Of a stretch of 64,000 nucleotides of DNA, positions 1 through 8,417 are shown piece by piece; position 1 is the stretch's first letter, and every line of letters begins with the position of its first letter. This DNA comes from JBBQZU01 sp038207425 (lineage in GTDB: Bacteria; Bacteroidota; Bacteroidia; Flavobacteriales_D; Cryomorphaceae), in assembly GCA_038207425.1 (NCBI GenBank), contig JBBQZU010000001.1, forward strand, positions 1 to 64,000, read 5' to 3'. The position numbers were made by a program, and so were the translations under genes. Under the pieces are notes generated by a model, which saw only the letters and a program-made list of their open reading frames with translations, made no database searches and was not told where the DNA came from.

Positions 1-1157
1 CACACAGCATCGTAAACGGTACCCTTGTTTGTTTCGGGTCGGCAAGCATCGCAGCCAATAGAAATATCTGGAAAACGGCAGGTGGGCCGCCCGCGTCGTC
101 GGATTATTTGGTGAGCCGCTTGTGCAATCCGGCTTTACAGGCCACCATTACCGATGCAGCACCTATAAACTTTATGGCGGCTTGTCCCGAGCCCGAACCG
201 GGCCTGCCGGGTGGTGAGATGCTTTCGCAAAATGAAAACTTGACTGATGATACGGCTGAACCCGAAGACCCATTGATTGCAGTGTGGGAAAATCTGATGA
301 CACAATTGGAAGAGCCGTTTGATGACATTTTCGACGGAATGTGTGGTCTGTCGATGCTGAGCACCAACTGGAACAATGAAACTGAAATAAACAATAAGGC
401 TGCTGCGATCGTCTCAATGGCTCAATTGTTAGCCAATGACGCGACCATATAGTCCCTTGGGCATTTCCGCACCTTAAAGGGTTATGAATCCGCATTTTCT
501 TCATGGATGGAGCTGAAGTCACTGGGTGAATAAAATACCTCCCCAGTTGTCGAAGCCGTTGATATCACTGATACGCAAGTGTGTGCATTGCTGAATTTTT
601 TACAGAACTATTTTGAAAGTAACGATGCGATTCATTCTTCAGCATTCACATTGCTCCATCAAGCGCAGTACGAGCGCATACTTGGCAATTATGAAACAGC
701 GTTGCAAAAGGCACAGTTGGCAGCCGCCACCGCACCCGGAGATACAATACAGACTCTTACTAAGCGGGTGTATTGCATGCTTCAGCTTGAATCCACAGGC
801 CAGGCATACCTTATTGACCATTCCACCGGCAGCGGAGACTGCCTTGCCACATCGGGCAAGTCAAATGCCCCTCATTCAAAAGTGGAAACCAATAACCCTA
901 TGGCTGCTCCGAAAGTAGCAGCGTACCCCAACCCCACCGATGGATTGCTTTATTTGCAAACAGAGCAGGGTAACGCTTTGAAGATCAATTCTGCTCTATA
1001 CGACCTGGCAGGGAGATTGGTATATAGTGGAGTTGAGGCTGCTACGCTGAACCTCTCGACCCTACCCTCGGGACTTTACATACTCCATGTAAAGTCTGAA
1101 ACCAGAGCTGTACAAACCTTCAAAATCCTAAAGCAATTAGAATCATATCAATTTTAA
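1..1157 (+). pseudogene. Decayed T9SS cargo protein, 5' end outside window
   Basis: One reading frame is open from the first bases of the window to the stop at 1155-1157, except for two in-frame stops: TAG at 450-452 and TAA at 531-533. Protein-like sequence continues in the same frame across both stops, so these are nonsense substitutions and not frameshifts. The middle part (about 600-800) resembles a short helical repeat region (LGNYETALQKAQLAAA). The last ~75 codons form a T9SS type A sorting domain: YPNPTDG start, then the LYDLAGRLV and LPSGLYILHV strands. Such domains direct export by the type IX system and attachment to the cell surface. The function of the rest is not recognised. The 3' piece alone could still be translated from an internal start near 579, but without a signal peptide it could not be exported. 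Confidence 0.7.
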
Positions 1158-1954
1158 GCCTGGTGGTTGTGATGGGCGCAAGCAGAGTTGTTAGTGCACA
1201 GGAATATGTGGAACCCCAGTGGAAATTTTATTTTGCGTTTGAAGATGCCACAGGAGCAAGGGATACTGTGTGGCAGGTTTTAGATAGTGCGGCGACAGAC
1301 GGCTTGGATCCGCGGTTTGGAGAAATTCCAGTTGAGCTTGATCCAGAAAAGTTCAATGTCTGGCTACCAGGTGGAGCAGAGATATATTTTAAAACCTATG
1401 CCATGCCCTTGAGCTACGACATTTACATGGGAATCGAAGCGAACAACTACGTACTTCCCATCACACTCTCCTGGGATACGGCGCTGTTTCGGGCGCCGGT
1501 GCTATTGTAGACAATAGAAGGCCCCATCAATGCCCCACTGCTGGACAATTGTTACTTTTTTAACTACCATCCTCCATGGCCATCCTACTGCATGTTGTAT
1601 GATACCCAGGTGGAGATGCCTGAGTTTTGGTGGGGATCTCAGAATCATTTTACACTTGTATGCACCATGCAGAGAGGCGGGGGCAATCCGCTTTCAGGCT
1701 CCAGCATTCTACCTAAACCACCTGCGCTGAAGCTGTACCCCAACCCTGTGAAAGACCTGCTGCGGGTAGAGAGCGCAAGCGCCTGGCATGAAGCCTTAGT
1801 GCTGGATGCTCAGGGCAGGGTGGTGCTGAAAGTGCGGTACAACGTGGTGCAACCCGGTCTGGACGTGAGCAGGCTGCCGGCGGGGGCGCACATTCTGCGC
1901 CTGTTGGGCAGCACGGGTGAGAAAATCGCGTCGTCGAAGTTTGTTAAACATTAA
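1136..1954 (+). pseudogene. Second decayed T9SS cargo protein
   Basis: This frame begins with a convincing signal peptide (RIISILSLVVVMGAS, then cleavage near VSAQ) but has no ATG before it. The codon where an ATG would be expected is ATT at 1136-1138, and the frame is closed upstream by a TGA at 1097-1099. The frame is interrupted by TAG at 1508-1510 and continues in phase to 1954. The C-terminal ~75 residues are a T9SS type A sorting domain (LYPNPVKDLLRV, VLDAQGRVVL, LPAGAHILRL). The signal peptide overlaps the last codons of the preceding broken gene. The central part is not recognised. A lost start plus a nonsense codon argue for decay. A rare ATT start cannot be excluded, but it would give only a ~123-residue product without the sorting domain. 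Confidence 0.65.
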
Positions 1955-1976
1955 ATTCACAGATTATTCCGGAATA

Positions 1977-3002
1977 TTATGCCCACACCTTCGTACCCTC
2001 CGAGCAATTGCTGCATATATCAATCTCGCTGCGGGAGCGGAGCAGCGCCCCGCGAAAACTTTGATACGGTATTCCCTGCCATATTTCCCGAAAGGTGCTT
2101 TCGCCAAATCTTCCTAGCTCGTGGGTGGCATCCTTGTCGAAACAGCAAGGCACCACGCGCCCGTCCCAGGTAATTACACAACTGTGCCACATCTTCCAGC
2201 ATTGGTTTAGGAGCTTGTTCTTAATGGCCCAGGTGCCGTCAGGTTGCTGGCTGTAGCGGGCGTATTGTTCGTTTTGTGGTATAAGGTCGTGACCGTTTTT
2301 ATAGTCGTAAACCTGTGCGGTTTTGAACCACACATCATCCACGCCTAGTTTTTTGGAAAGTGCCTTTACTTCCTCTATCTGATGTTCATTGGGGCGCACC
2401 ACCAGAAATTGAAAATACACCGCCGGCCAAGCTGATTTCAGCTTTTTTCGTGCTGCCATAATATGTTCAGTGCCTTCAATTACCTTTTGAAGATTGCCGC
2501 GGCGGCGGTACTGTTCATACACTTCCTGCGTGGTGCCGTCAATAGAGATAATCAGCCTGCTTAAGCCACTGCGCACAATGGCCTCGGCGCTCGATGCTGT
2601 AATAAAATGGGCGTTGGTGCTGGTGGCAGTAAAGATTCCTTTTTTGGCGGCAGCCTGCACCAACTCATTGATGCGGGGGTGTATATAAGGCTCGCCCTGA
2701 AAGTAGAAGGTAAGGTATTGAAGGGTATCGCCTATCTCATCGAGCAGGTTGTGGAGCAGGGCAGGGTCAAGGTTGCCGGTGGGGCGGGTGAATTTTTTGA
2801 GTCCGCTGGGGCATTCCGGGCATCCAAGGTTGCAGGCAGTGGTAGGCTCGATTGCTATGGCGTTGGGAAGGGCCCATTGGTGTGCTGATTTTTTAATTCG
2901 CGAATAATGGTATCCACTTACAAGGCGGGCTGTATTGAGCAACCTCGCGGGGGTGGCGTGTTTCAGCAGGTATTGCATTTCGCGAAAGCTCGGTACAGAC
3001 AT
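1977..3002 (-). CDS. Radical SAM protein with SPASM domain
   Basis: A 341-residue radical S-adenosylmethionine enzyme. The [4Fe-4S] cluster motif CNLGCPEC lies at residues 57-64 (Cys57, Cys61, Cys64, a CxxxCxxC pattern), followed by a typical partial TIM barrel (FQGEPYIHP, ISIDGTTQEVYEQYRRRG). The C-terminal third is a SPASM-type region with further cysteines (CWKMWHSCVITWDGRVVPCC and ICSNC), expected to bind auxiliary Fe-S clusters. Members of this family modify peptides or carry out other radical chemistry. The substrate cannot be told from sequence, and no small precursor peptide gene is visible nearby. The start is supported by a TACCTTTG promoter box ending 4 bases before the ATG. It is divergent from the RND exporter gene. 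Confidence 0.85.
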   Translation of the reverse strand: MSVPSFREMQYLLKHATPARLLNTARLVSGYHYSRIKKSAHQWALPNAIAIEPTTACNLGCPECPSGLKKFTRPTGNLDPALLHNLLDEIGDTLQYLTFYFQGEPYIHPRINELVQAAAKKGIFTATSTNAHFITASSAEAIVRSGLSRLIISIDGTTQEVYEQYRRRGNLQKVIEGTEHIMAARKKLKSAWPAVYFQFLVVRPNEHQIEEVKALSKKLGVDDVWFKTAQVYDYKNGHDLIPQNEQYARYSQQPDGTWAIKNKLLNQCWKMWHSCVITWDGRVVPCCFDKDATHELGRFGESTFREIWQGIPYQSFRGALLRSRSEIDICSNCSEGTKVWA

Positions 3003-3006
3003 CCGT

Positions 3007-3036
3007 CAAAGGTAATGGCTTAGGCCAATTGCCCAA
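3007..3036 (-). promoter_or_regulatory. Bacteroidota-type promoter of the radical SAM gene
   Basis: On the minus strand TACCTTTG (3014-3007) matches the TAnnTTTG -7 box exactly, with TTGG (3036-3033) 18 bases upstream in place of the TTTG -33 box. Only 4 bases separate the box from the ATG, so the transcript is predicted to have almost no leader. Confidence 0.6.
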
Positions 3037-3066
3037 CATAACGAGTCTCAGTCTGCGAATCTGTTT

Positions 3067-3074
3067 TATATTTG
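3067..3074 (+). promoter_or_regulatory. -7 promoter box of the RND-rmlA operon
   Basis: TATATTTG fits the TAnnTTTG consensus and lies 25 bases before the ATG of the RND exporter gene. I see no clear TTTG -33 box at the expected distance. Confidence 0.5.
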
Positions 3075-3099
3075 CCCCACACCGCTTGCAAGTAAGCCT

Positions 3100-5514
3100 A
3101 TGTGGGAAAGAACAGCCGGATTTATACTTAGAAACAGAATAGCCCTTCTGGCTGTAATTGCTGTAGTTACAGTTTTTATGGCCTATAATGCACGTAACGT
3201 AACCATGAGTTACAAGTTTGGCGGTATACTTCCTGAGAATGACAGCACGCAAATAGAATACAACCGCTTTGTAGAACGCTTTTCAGAAGATGGGAATATT
3301 CTGGTTCTTGGTGTTAAGGGAAAACAAATTCACACATACCCGACATTTGCCCACTGGTATTCCCTTGGTAATGATCTAAGGGCCATTGACGGGGTTGATA
3401 GCGTATTTTCAGAAGCCCATCTCTATACGATTGTAAAGGATACGGTCGATAGACGTTTCGATCTCCGAAGGGTAGTAAACAGAAAGCCCCAATCGCAAGC
3501 TGAGGTAGATAGCCTTCGAGCGCAAATTCATGCACTGCCTTTTTATAGAGGAATACTTTATAACGACACCACTGACGCCAGCCTGATGATGCTCTTCGTG
3601 AACCGCGATAAGTTTGCAAGCGAAGACCGCGTGCAGGTGCTGGAAGAAATAGAAGCGATAGTTGGCAAATTTTCAAAAAGTACCGCTTTGCAAGTGCACT
3701 ACAGCGGCTTGCCTTACATACGTACTGTTCAAACTGCCAAAATAAAACAGGAGCTTGGCATGTTTGTGGGGCTTGCAGCACTTGTTACTGCCGTGCTTAT
3801 GTTTCTCTTTTTTAAGAGTTTTAGGGTGGTTGGTATCAGTTTGCTGGTTGTAATAATAGGTGTGATTTGGTCTGTAGGTATCATAGGAATTTTTGGGTAC
3901 AAGCTCAGTATTCTTATGGGTCTGATACCACCCCTTATTATCGTTATTGGGGTGCCCAACTGTGTGTTTCTGCTCAATAAATACCATACCGAATACCGCA
4001 AGCATGGCAATCAAATCAAAGCCTTAAACAGGGTAATTCACAAAGTAGGTAACGCCACCTTTATGACCAATGCCACTACGGCAATGGGTTTTGCCACCTT
4101 TATTTTCACCCAAAGCGCCATGCTCAAGGAGTTTGGTATTATAGCATCGCTCAATATCATGGGTGTTTTTGTGCTTTCACTAATCATTATACCCTGTGTT
4201 TTCAGCTTTTTCCCGTCACCAAGTGAGCGTCATACCAGCCATTTGGACCGATCTTGGCTCGAGTCGGCAGTCAAGGCCCTCATTGTTTTAATTGATGGTC
4301 ACCGGCGCAAGGTATATCTTGGTTCTGTAGTGCTGGTAGCTTTGAGCCTTTATGGAATGACCCTCGTGCGGGCTACCGGAAATATTGTCGACGACCTGCC
4401 CAAAGAAGATCAGATTATTGCTGATCTCAGATTTTTCGAAGAGAATTTTTCAGGGGTAATGCCTCTTGAAATTCTTATCAATACACTGGATAGTTCCAAG
4501 GTTACCAAGGATAAAACCTTACGGAAAATTGAAGAATTGCAGGAAGCATTGCATTCACATCCAGAAATATCGCGTTCGCTCTCTATTGTTGACGCGGTGA
4601 AATTTGCCAAACAGGCTTACTATAATGGAATGCCTGAGAAGTACGCACTTATCACCAATTACGAGAAGTCGTTTATAGCCCCTTACCTCAGAGGCAATGA
4701 AAATGATATGGGGGGGGTATCGCGATTGTTTCTTGATAGCACCCAGCAGATAACCCGTGTTACCGCTCAAATTGCTGACATAGGTACATCAGAACTCGAT
4801 ACCCTGATGAATCAACTCAAACCCCAGGTATTTGAAATTTTCCCGCGCGATGAATACAAGGTCACGCTTACGGGCACCAGCATCGTTTTTCTCAATGGTA
4901 CGAGTTACCTAGTGAAGAATTTGTTTATTTCCCTCGCCATTGCGATCTCTGTAATATCCATTTTGATGGCTTTGCTCTTCAACTCAGCGCGAATGGTAGT
5001 GATTTCGCTTATACCCAACTTGATACCATTGCTGTTCACCGCCGGGCTAATGGGCCACCTTGGTATTGCAATTAAGCCCAGTACCATCCTGGTATTCAGC
5101 ATAGCATTCGGAATTTCGGTTGATGATACCATCCACTTTCTCAGTAAATACCGGCAGGAGCTCAAGTCGCGTTCATGGGATATTCGCACCTGCATTCTCA
5201 ACGCGGTGCACGAAACCGGCGCCAGTATGATCTACACATCCATTATTTTGTTCTTCGGTTTTTTGGTATTCACAGCGTCCAACTTTGGCGGCACGGTGGC
5301 CTTGGGTATGCTTGTTTCACTGACCCTGCTCGTAGCCATGATCTCAAACCTGGTGCTACTGCCCAGCATGTTGATGTCATTCCAGCGCAGTGTCATTACC
5401 AAATCATTTCAGGAACCCTTGCTGGAAATAGTAAATGAAGAAGAAGACATTGAACTTGACGACCTGGAGATACGACGCACTGAAACGATAACTCCAAACA
5501 ATCAAGACGAATGA
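3100..5514 (+). CDS. RND superfamily exporter (MMPL/HAE3-like)
   Basis: An 804-residue inner-membrane protein with the two-fold RND layout: a first membrane helix (residues ~12-30), a periplasmic domain, a block of about five helices (~225-370), then the same arrangement again (helix ~400-420, periplasmic domain, helices ~620-770). The second half keeps the paired aspartates of the proton relay (FGISVDDTIHFL). The equivalent helix of the first half reads GVPNCVFLL and lacks them, so proton coupling would rest on one half. The length fits single-polypeptide HAE3/MMPL exporters of lipids or hydrophobic compounds rather than AcrB-type pumps. The last ~35 residues are an acidic cytoplasmic tail (NEEEDIELDDLE). 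It is the first gene of a three-gene operon, and its stop overlaps the next start in ATGA. Substrate unknown; a lipid or isoprenoid is possible given the downstream prenyl synthase. Confidence 0.88.
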   Translation: MWERTAGFILRNRIALLAVIAVVTVFMAYNARNVTMSYKFGGILPENDSTQIEYNRFVERFSEDGNILVLGVKGKQIHTYPTFAHWYSLGNDLRAIDGVDSVFSEAHLYTIVKDTVDRRFDLRRVVNRKPQSQAEVDSLRAQIHALPFYRGILYNDTTDASLMMLFVNRDKFASEDRVQVLEEIEAIVGKFSKSTALQVHYSGLPYIRTVQTAKIKQELGMFVGLAALVTAVLMFLFFKSFRVVGISLLVVIIGVIWSVGIIGIFGYKLSILMGLIPPLIIVIGVPNCVFLLNKYHTEYRKHGNQIKALNRVIHKVGNATFMTNATTAMGFATFIFTQSAMLKEFGIIASLNIMGVFVLSLIIIPCVFSFFPSPSERHTSHLDRSWLESAVKALIVLIDGHRRKVYLGSVVLVALSLYGMTLVRATGNIVDDLPKEDQIIADLRFFEENFSGVMPLEILINTLDSSKVTKDKTLRKIEELQEALHSHPEISRSLSIVDAVKFAKQAYYNGMPEKYALITNYEKSFIAPYLRGNENDMGGVSRLFLDSTQQITRVTAQIADIGTSELDTLMNQLKPQVFEIFPRDEYKVTLTGTSIVFLNGTSYLVKNLFISLAIAISVISILMALLFNSARMVVISLIPNLIPLLFTAGLMGHLGIAIKPSTILVFSIAFGISVDDTIHFLSKYRQELKSRSWDIRTCILNAVHETGASMIYTSIILFFGFLVFTASNFGGTVALGMLVSLTLLVAMISNLVLLPSMLMSFQRSVITKSFQEPLLEIVNEEEDIELDDLEIRRTETITPNNQDE

Positions 5515-6371
5515 AAGGCATCATCCTGGCAGGCGGCTCGGGCACGCGGTTGTACCCACTCACCATTGCTGTGAGCAAGCAACTGATGCCGATTTATGAT
5601 AAGCCAATGATTTACTATCCCCTTAGCACCCTGATGAGCGCGGGTATCAATGACATACTCATTATCTCCACACCCCATGATATGCCGCATTTTCAGAGAC
5701 TCCTGGGCGATGGCTCACGCATAGGATGCAGCTTTTCTTATGCTGAGCAGCCCGAACCTAAAGGTCTTGCGCAAGCTTTTACAATAGGAGCTGAATTTAT
5801 TGGAAAGGACAAGGTGGCGCTTATTCTTGGCGACAACATTTTCTACGGAATGGGACTTGAAAAATTGCTCCAAGCAAATACCAACCCCGATGGTGGAATA
5901 GTCTACGCCTACCACGTTTCAGACCCGGAGCGATATGGAGTAGTGGAGTTCGATAAACACCAAAAAGCCATAAGCATCGAAGAGAAACCGGTTGAACCAA
6001 AGAGCAACTTCGCCGTGCCGGGCTTGTACTTTTATGACAACAGGGTAGTGGAGATGGCGCAAAATCTCAAGCCAAGCCCACGTGGTGAACTTGAAATTAC
6101 GGATGTAAACAAGGCCTACCTGGCAATAAACCAATTGCAGGTTTCAATACTCGACCGCGGCACTGCCTGGCTCGATACGGGCACTTTTCAATCGCTCATG
6201 CAGGCGGGGCAGTTTGTTGAAGTTATTGAAGACAGGCAAGGCCTGAAAATAGGTTGTATAGAAGAAGTGGCTTATGAAATGGGATTTATTGATGCAAATC
6301 AGCTCAACCAAATAGCCCAACCCCTTGTTAAGAGCGGCTATGGTCAGTACCTGCTGAATATTTTGAAATGA
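5511..6371 (+). CDS. rfbA: Glucose-1-phosphate thymidylyltransferase
   Basis: A 286-residue enzyme that joins dTTP and glucose 1-phosphate to give dTDP-glucose, the first step of dTDP-rhamnose and other dTDP-sugar pathways in the cytoplasm. The N-terminal nucleotide-binding signature GGSGTRLYP (residues 8-16) is followed by the SKQLMPIYDKPMIYYPL segment that is nearly invariant in RmlA. GDNIFYG and EEKP motifs are also present. The length is normal for the family. It overlaps the RND gene by 4 bases at the start and the prenyl synthase by 4 bases at the end, so the three are translationally coupled. The other rhamnose genes (rfbB, C, D) are not in the window. Confidence 0.93.
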   Translation: MKGIILAGGSGTRLYPLTIAVSKQLMPIYDKPMIYYPLSTLMSAGINDILIISTPHDMPHFQRLLGDGSRIGCSFSYAEQPEPKGLAQAFTIGAEFIGKDKVALILGDNIFYGMGLEKLLQANTNPDGGIVYAYHVSDPERYGVVEFDKHQKAISIEEKPVEPKSNFAVPGLYFYDNRVVEMAQNLKPSPRGELEITDVNKAYLAINQLQVSILDRGTAWLDTGTFQSLMQAGQFVEVIEDRQGLKIGCIEEVAYEMGFIDANQLNQIAQPLVKSGYGQYLLNILK

Positions 6372-7348
6372 ATTATTCCCTCACCGATTTGCAAAGCGCG
6401 TTTGCAGCAGAGCTAGCGCGTTACCGAAATACACTCCCTGAAGACAACCTTCACAGCCCCATCAACTATATTCTAGGCCTTGGCGGTAAGCATATCCGCC
6501 CGGTGCTGCTGCTCCTTTCGGCAAATGCATTTGGCGAAAGCCCTGCCAATGTGATGCCGGCCGCGCTTGCGGTGGAGATATTCCACAACTTCACGCTGAT
6601 GCACGACGACATCATGGATGAAGCACCCCTGCGCCGTGGCAAAGTTACCGTGCACGAAAAGTGGAATACCAATACTGCCATTCTGAGCGGCGATGCCATG
6701 ATGATTGAAGCGTACAAGCAACTTGCCTCTGTTGGGAATGATCGACTGCCGCAAATGCTCGACCTTTTCAATACCACCGCTATGGAGGTATGCCGCGGGC
6801 AGCAGCTCGATATGGATTTTGAGCTGCGCGATGATGTTTCACTCCACGATTATATTGAGATGATCGGCCTGAAAACAGCCGTGCTACTGGGTTGTAGCCT
6901 TATGATGGGCGCGATCGCAGCAGGTGCAGGTTCAGACAAATCCGAGTTAATTTACACTTTTGGCAAAATGGCCGGTATCGGTTTTCAGATTCAGGACGAC
7001 TATCTGGATGCTTTTGGCGAAGCCGCCCTTGTGGGGAAACAAACCGGTGGAGATATACGCTCGAATAAAAAAACCTGCCTAATCATTCGAGCATTGGAAA
7101 AAGCCGCTCCTGCCCAACGCAAAGAGCTGACTAACTTGTACTTCGGCAAAGATGGGCACGCTCCTGAAGAAAAAGTTGCGAAAGTGCTGGAGTTGTTTCA
7201 CTTCCTGAAGATCGATGAAGAAACCCTTAACCTATCAAAAAGCTATTTTGCGAAAGCAGAACAAGCCCTGAACGAGTTGCCCTTTGATGCTGCCACCCGC
7301 GCACCTTTCGAAGCATTTCTTGAGATGTTGGGAGGGAGGAAGTATTGA
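6368..7348 (+). CDS. Polyprenyl diphosphate synthase
   Basis: A 326-residue all-helical trans-prenyltransferase that condenses isopentenyl diphosphate with allylic diphosphates. Both aspartate-rich metal-binding motifs are present: DDIMD in LMHDDIMDEAPLRRG (around residue 80) and DDYLD in GFQIQDDYLDAFG (around residue 210), together with GGKHIRPVLLLLS near the start and a KKTCLI segment after the second motif. Chain length (farnesyl, geranylgeranyl or longer) is not readable with confidence; Bacteroidota usually use such enzymes for menaquinone side chains or carotenoids. The ATG overlaps the end of rfbA (ATGA), so it is the third gene of that operon. Confidence 0.9.
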   Translation: MNYSLTDLQSAFAAELARYRNTLPEDNLHSPINYILGLGGKHIRPVLLLLSANAFGESPANVMPAALAVEIFHNFTLMHDDIMDEAPLRRGKVTVHEKWNTNTAILSGDAMMIEAYKQLASVGNDRLPQMLDLFNTTAMEVCRGQQLDMDFELRDDVSLHDYIEMIGLKTAVLLGCSLMMGAIAAGAGSDKSELIYTFGKMAGIGFQIQDDYLDAFGEAALVGKQTGGDIRSNKKTCLIIRALEKAAPAQRKELTNLYFGKDGHAPEEKVAKVLELFHFLKIDEETLNLSKSYFAKAEQALNELPFDAATRAPFEAFLEMLGGRKY

Positions 7349-7354
7349 TTGGGT

Positions 7355-7403
7355 GGCACTTATTCAGGCTTAGCGGCTAGGATTTTAGCCTACAATTAGT
7401 GCC
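7355..7403 (+). terminator. Possible stem-loop at the end of the operon
   Basis: An imperfect hairpin starts 7 bases after the prenyl synthase stop: outer arms GGCACT (7355-7360) and AGTGCC (7398-7403), inner arms GGCTA (7375-7379) and TAGCC (7386-7390). No T-run follows, so factor-independent termination is doubtful. Confidence 0.3.
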
Positions 7404-7555
7404 AGTATATCTGGGGACTGTGCTACAGAAATGTTAGCAAGTAAAATTTTCGATTAGCTCTCAGGAATTTCATGAATTAATGAGTCTCGACCATTTTGAC
7501 TCGGAAGTGTAATTCATTGATAATAAAATACTTATAAAAATTTAATGTAATTTAA

Positions 7556-7576
7556 CTCTCTCTCTCTCTCTCTCTC
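7556..7576. repeat. CT dinucleotide repeat in a promoter
   Basis: Ten and a half CT units (21 bases) end 6 bases before the TATATTCG promoter box. The tract therefore fills the spacer between the -7 box and the place where the -33 box would lie. The rest of the 312-base gap between the prenyl synthase and the lipoprotein gene (7349-7660) is AT-rich, with no gene visible. Confidence 0.9.
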
Positions 7577-7582
7577 CCTACT

Positions 7583-7590
7583 TATATTCG
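7583..7590 (+). promoter_or_regulatory. -7-like promoter box of the lipoprotein gene
   Basis: TATATTCG resembles TAnnTTTG with one change. It sits directly downstream of the CT repeat and 70 bases before the ATG at 7661, leaving a leader of about 60 bases. Confidence 0.4.
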
Positions 7591-7660
7591 CCACGGAACA
7601 ACTTTTTTATGTCTGTTCAGAACATTTCAAAATTTAATCATTAACCAATACCGCTAAATA

Positions 7661-8335
7661 ATGAAACTCACCAAATTATTACCCTTTCTAGCACTAGGCC
7701 TTGCAGTGATAACTTTGTCATGCCAGAAGGAAGAAGATGAAAATGCTCTTGGGGACCCAAAAGCTCCAGAAGCAAAACCAATGAATGAGACCTATATTTC
7801 AAAAAGCACTCCGAGTGATTTTGAATTGATGGCATTGGCTGCAAATCTCAAGGAAATTGATTATTCAGCAGGTTCGTATTACGTTTCTTTCTTCGGAACA
7901 ACTTCTGTCTATGAAGTTGAAATTGTTTCATTTGATTCTGAGGCCGTAATTGAATACGATGTTATATTAGGGTCTAATAATACTAAAATTACGATAGACG
8001 TAGCAGATGAAGAAATTACAATTCAAGGATCAGGTGTGATAAGCTTCGAAGACTTTGGTAAAGAAACTGTTGATCCATCAATGAATTATATGAAACGAAT
8101 AGCGGGATTGATTACTACCCATCATATGATTGATCCCCTTGCATATATTTCATTTTCTGACAATGGCAACAGCGATTTTTTTCCTGAACCTGAAGCCTGT
8201 GCATGTTTTTGGTGTAAAGTAACAAGATACACTCCATGTACCTTCGGTGCTCATATTCCTGTCACTACTACCTACATGTTTTGGGGTGCATTTACCCACC
8301 AGGTCACTGAAAATGCCGAGCCCTGTTTTGATTAA
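7661..8335 (+). CDS. Predicted surface lipoprotein, unknown function
   Basis: A 224-residue protein with a lipoprotein signal peptide: basic start, hydrophobic stretch and lipobox ITLSC with the acylated Cys at residue 21. The residues after it (QKEED) fit the K-(D/E)2 surface-export signal described for Flavobacteriia lipoproteins. The middle contains beta-rich sequence with no family I recognise. The C-terminal ~40 residues carry several cysteines (ACACFWC, YTPC, PCFD) that could bind metal or form disulfides. It stands alone between a promoter with a CT repeat and a strong terminator. The presence of a gene is clear; its function is not. Confidence 0.75.
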   Translation: MKLTKLLPFLALGLAVITLSCQKEEDENALGDPKAPEAKPMNETYISKSTPSDFELMALAANLKEIDYSAGSYYVSFFGTTSVYEVEIVSFDSEAVIEYDVILGSNNTKITIDVADEEITIQGSGVISFEDFGKETVDPSMNYMKRIAGLITTHHMIDPLAYISFSDNGNSDFFPEPEACACFWCKVTRYTPCTFGAHIPVTTTYMFWGAFTHQVTENAEPCFD

Positions 8336-8361
8336 CTATATGTGATTCATTTTATTTGTAT

Positions 8362-8396
8362 GCGCTGATTGTATCTCAATCAGCGCTTGCTTTTTA
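8362..8396 (+). terminator. Rho-independent terminator
   Basis: A perfect 10-bp stem, GCGCTGATTG (8362-8371) pairing with CAATCAGCGC (8377-8386), with a 5-base loop and a T-rich tail (TTGCTTTTT). It ends the lipoprotein transcript. Confidence 0.85.
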
Positions 8397-8417
8397 CAAC
8401 ATTAATTTTTTGCAACC

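Noticed and set aside
172..522. Minus-strand open frame of 116 codons near the left edge
   Set aside because: It lies over the decayed T9SS gene, has no recognisable domain, and its composition is that of an antisense shadow.
2607..2888. Plus-strand Gly/Val-rich frame opposite the radical SAM gene
   Set aside because: Antisense shadow of the conserved Cys-motif region, with no independent support.
3673..4014. Minus-strand frames antisense to the RND exporter
   Set aside because: Low-complexity Lys/Asn/His sequence opposite membrane helices; no start or promoter support.
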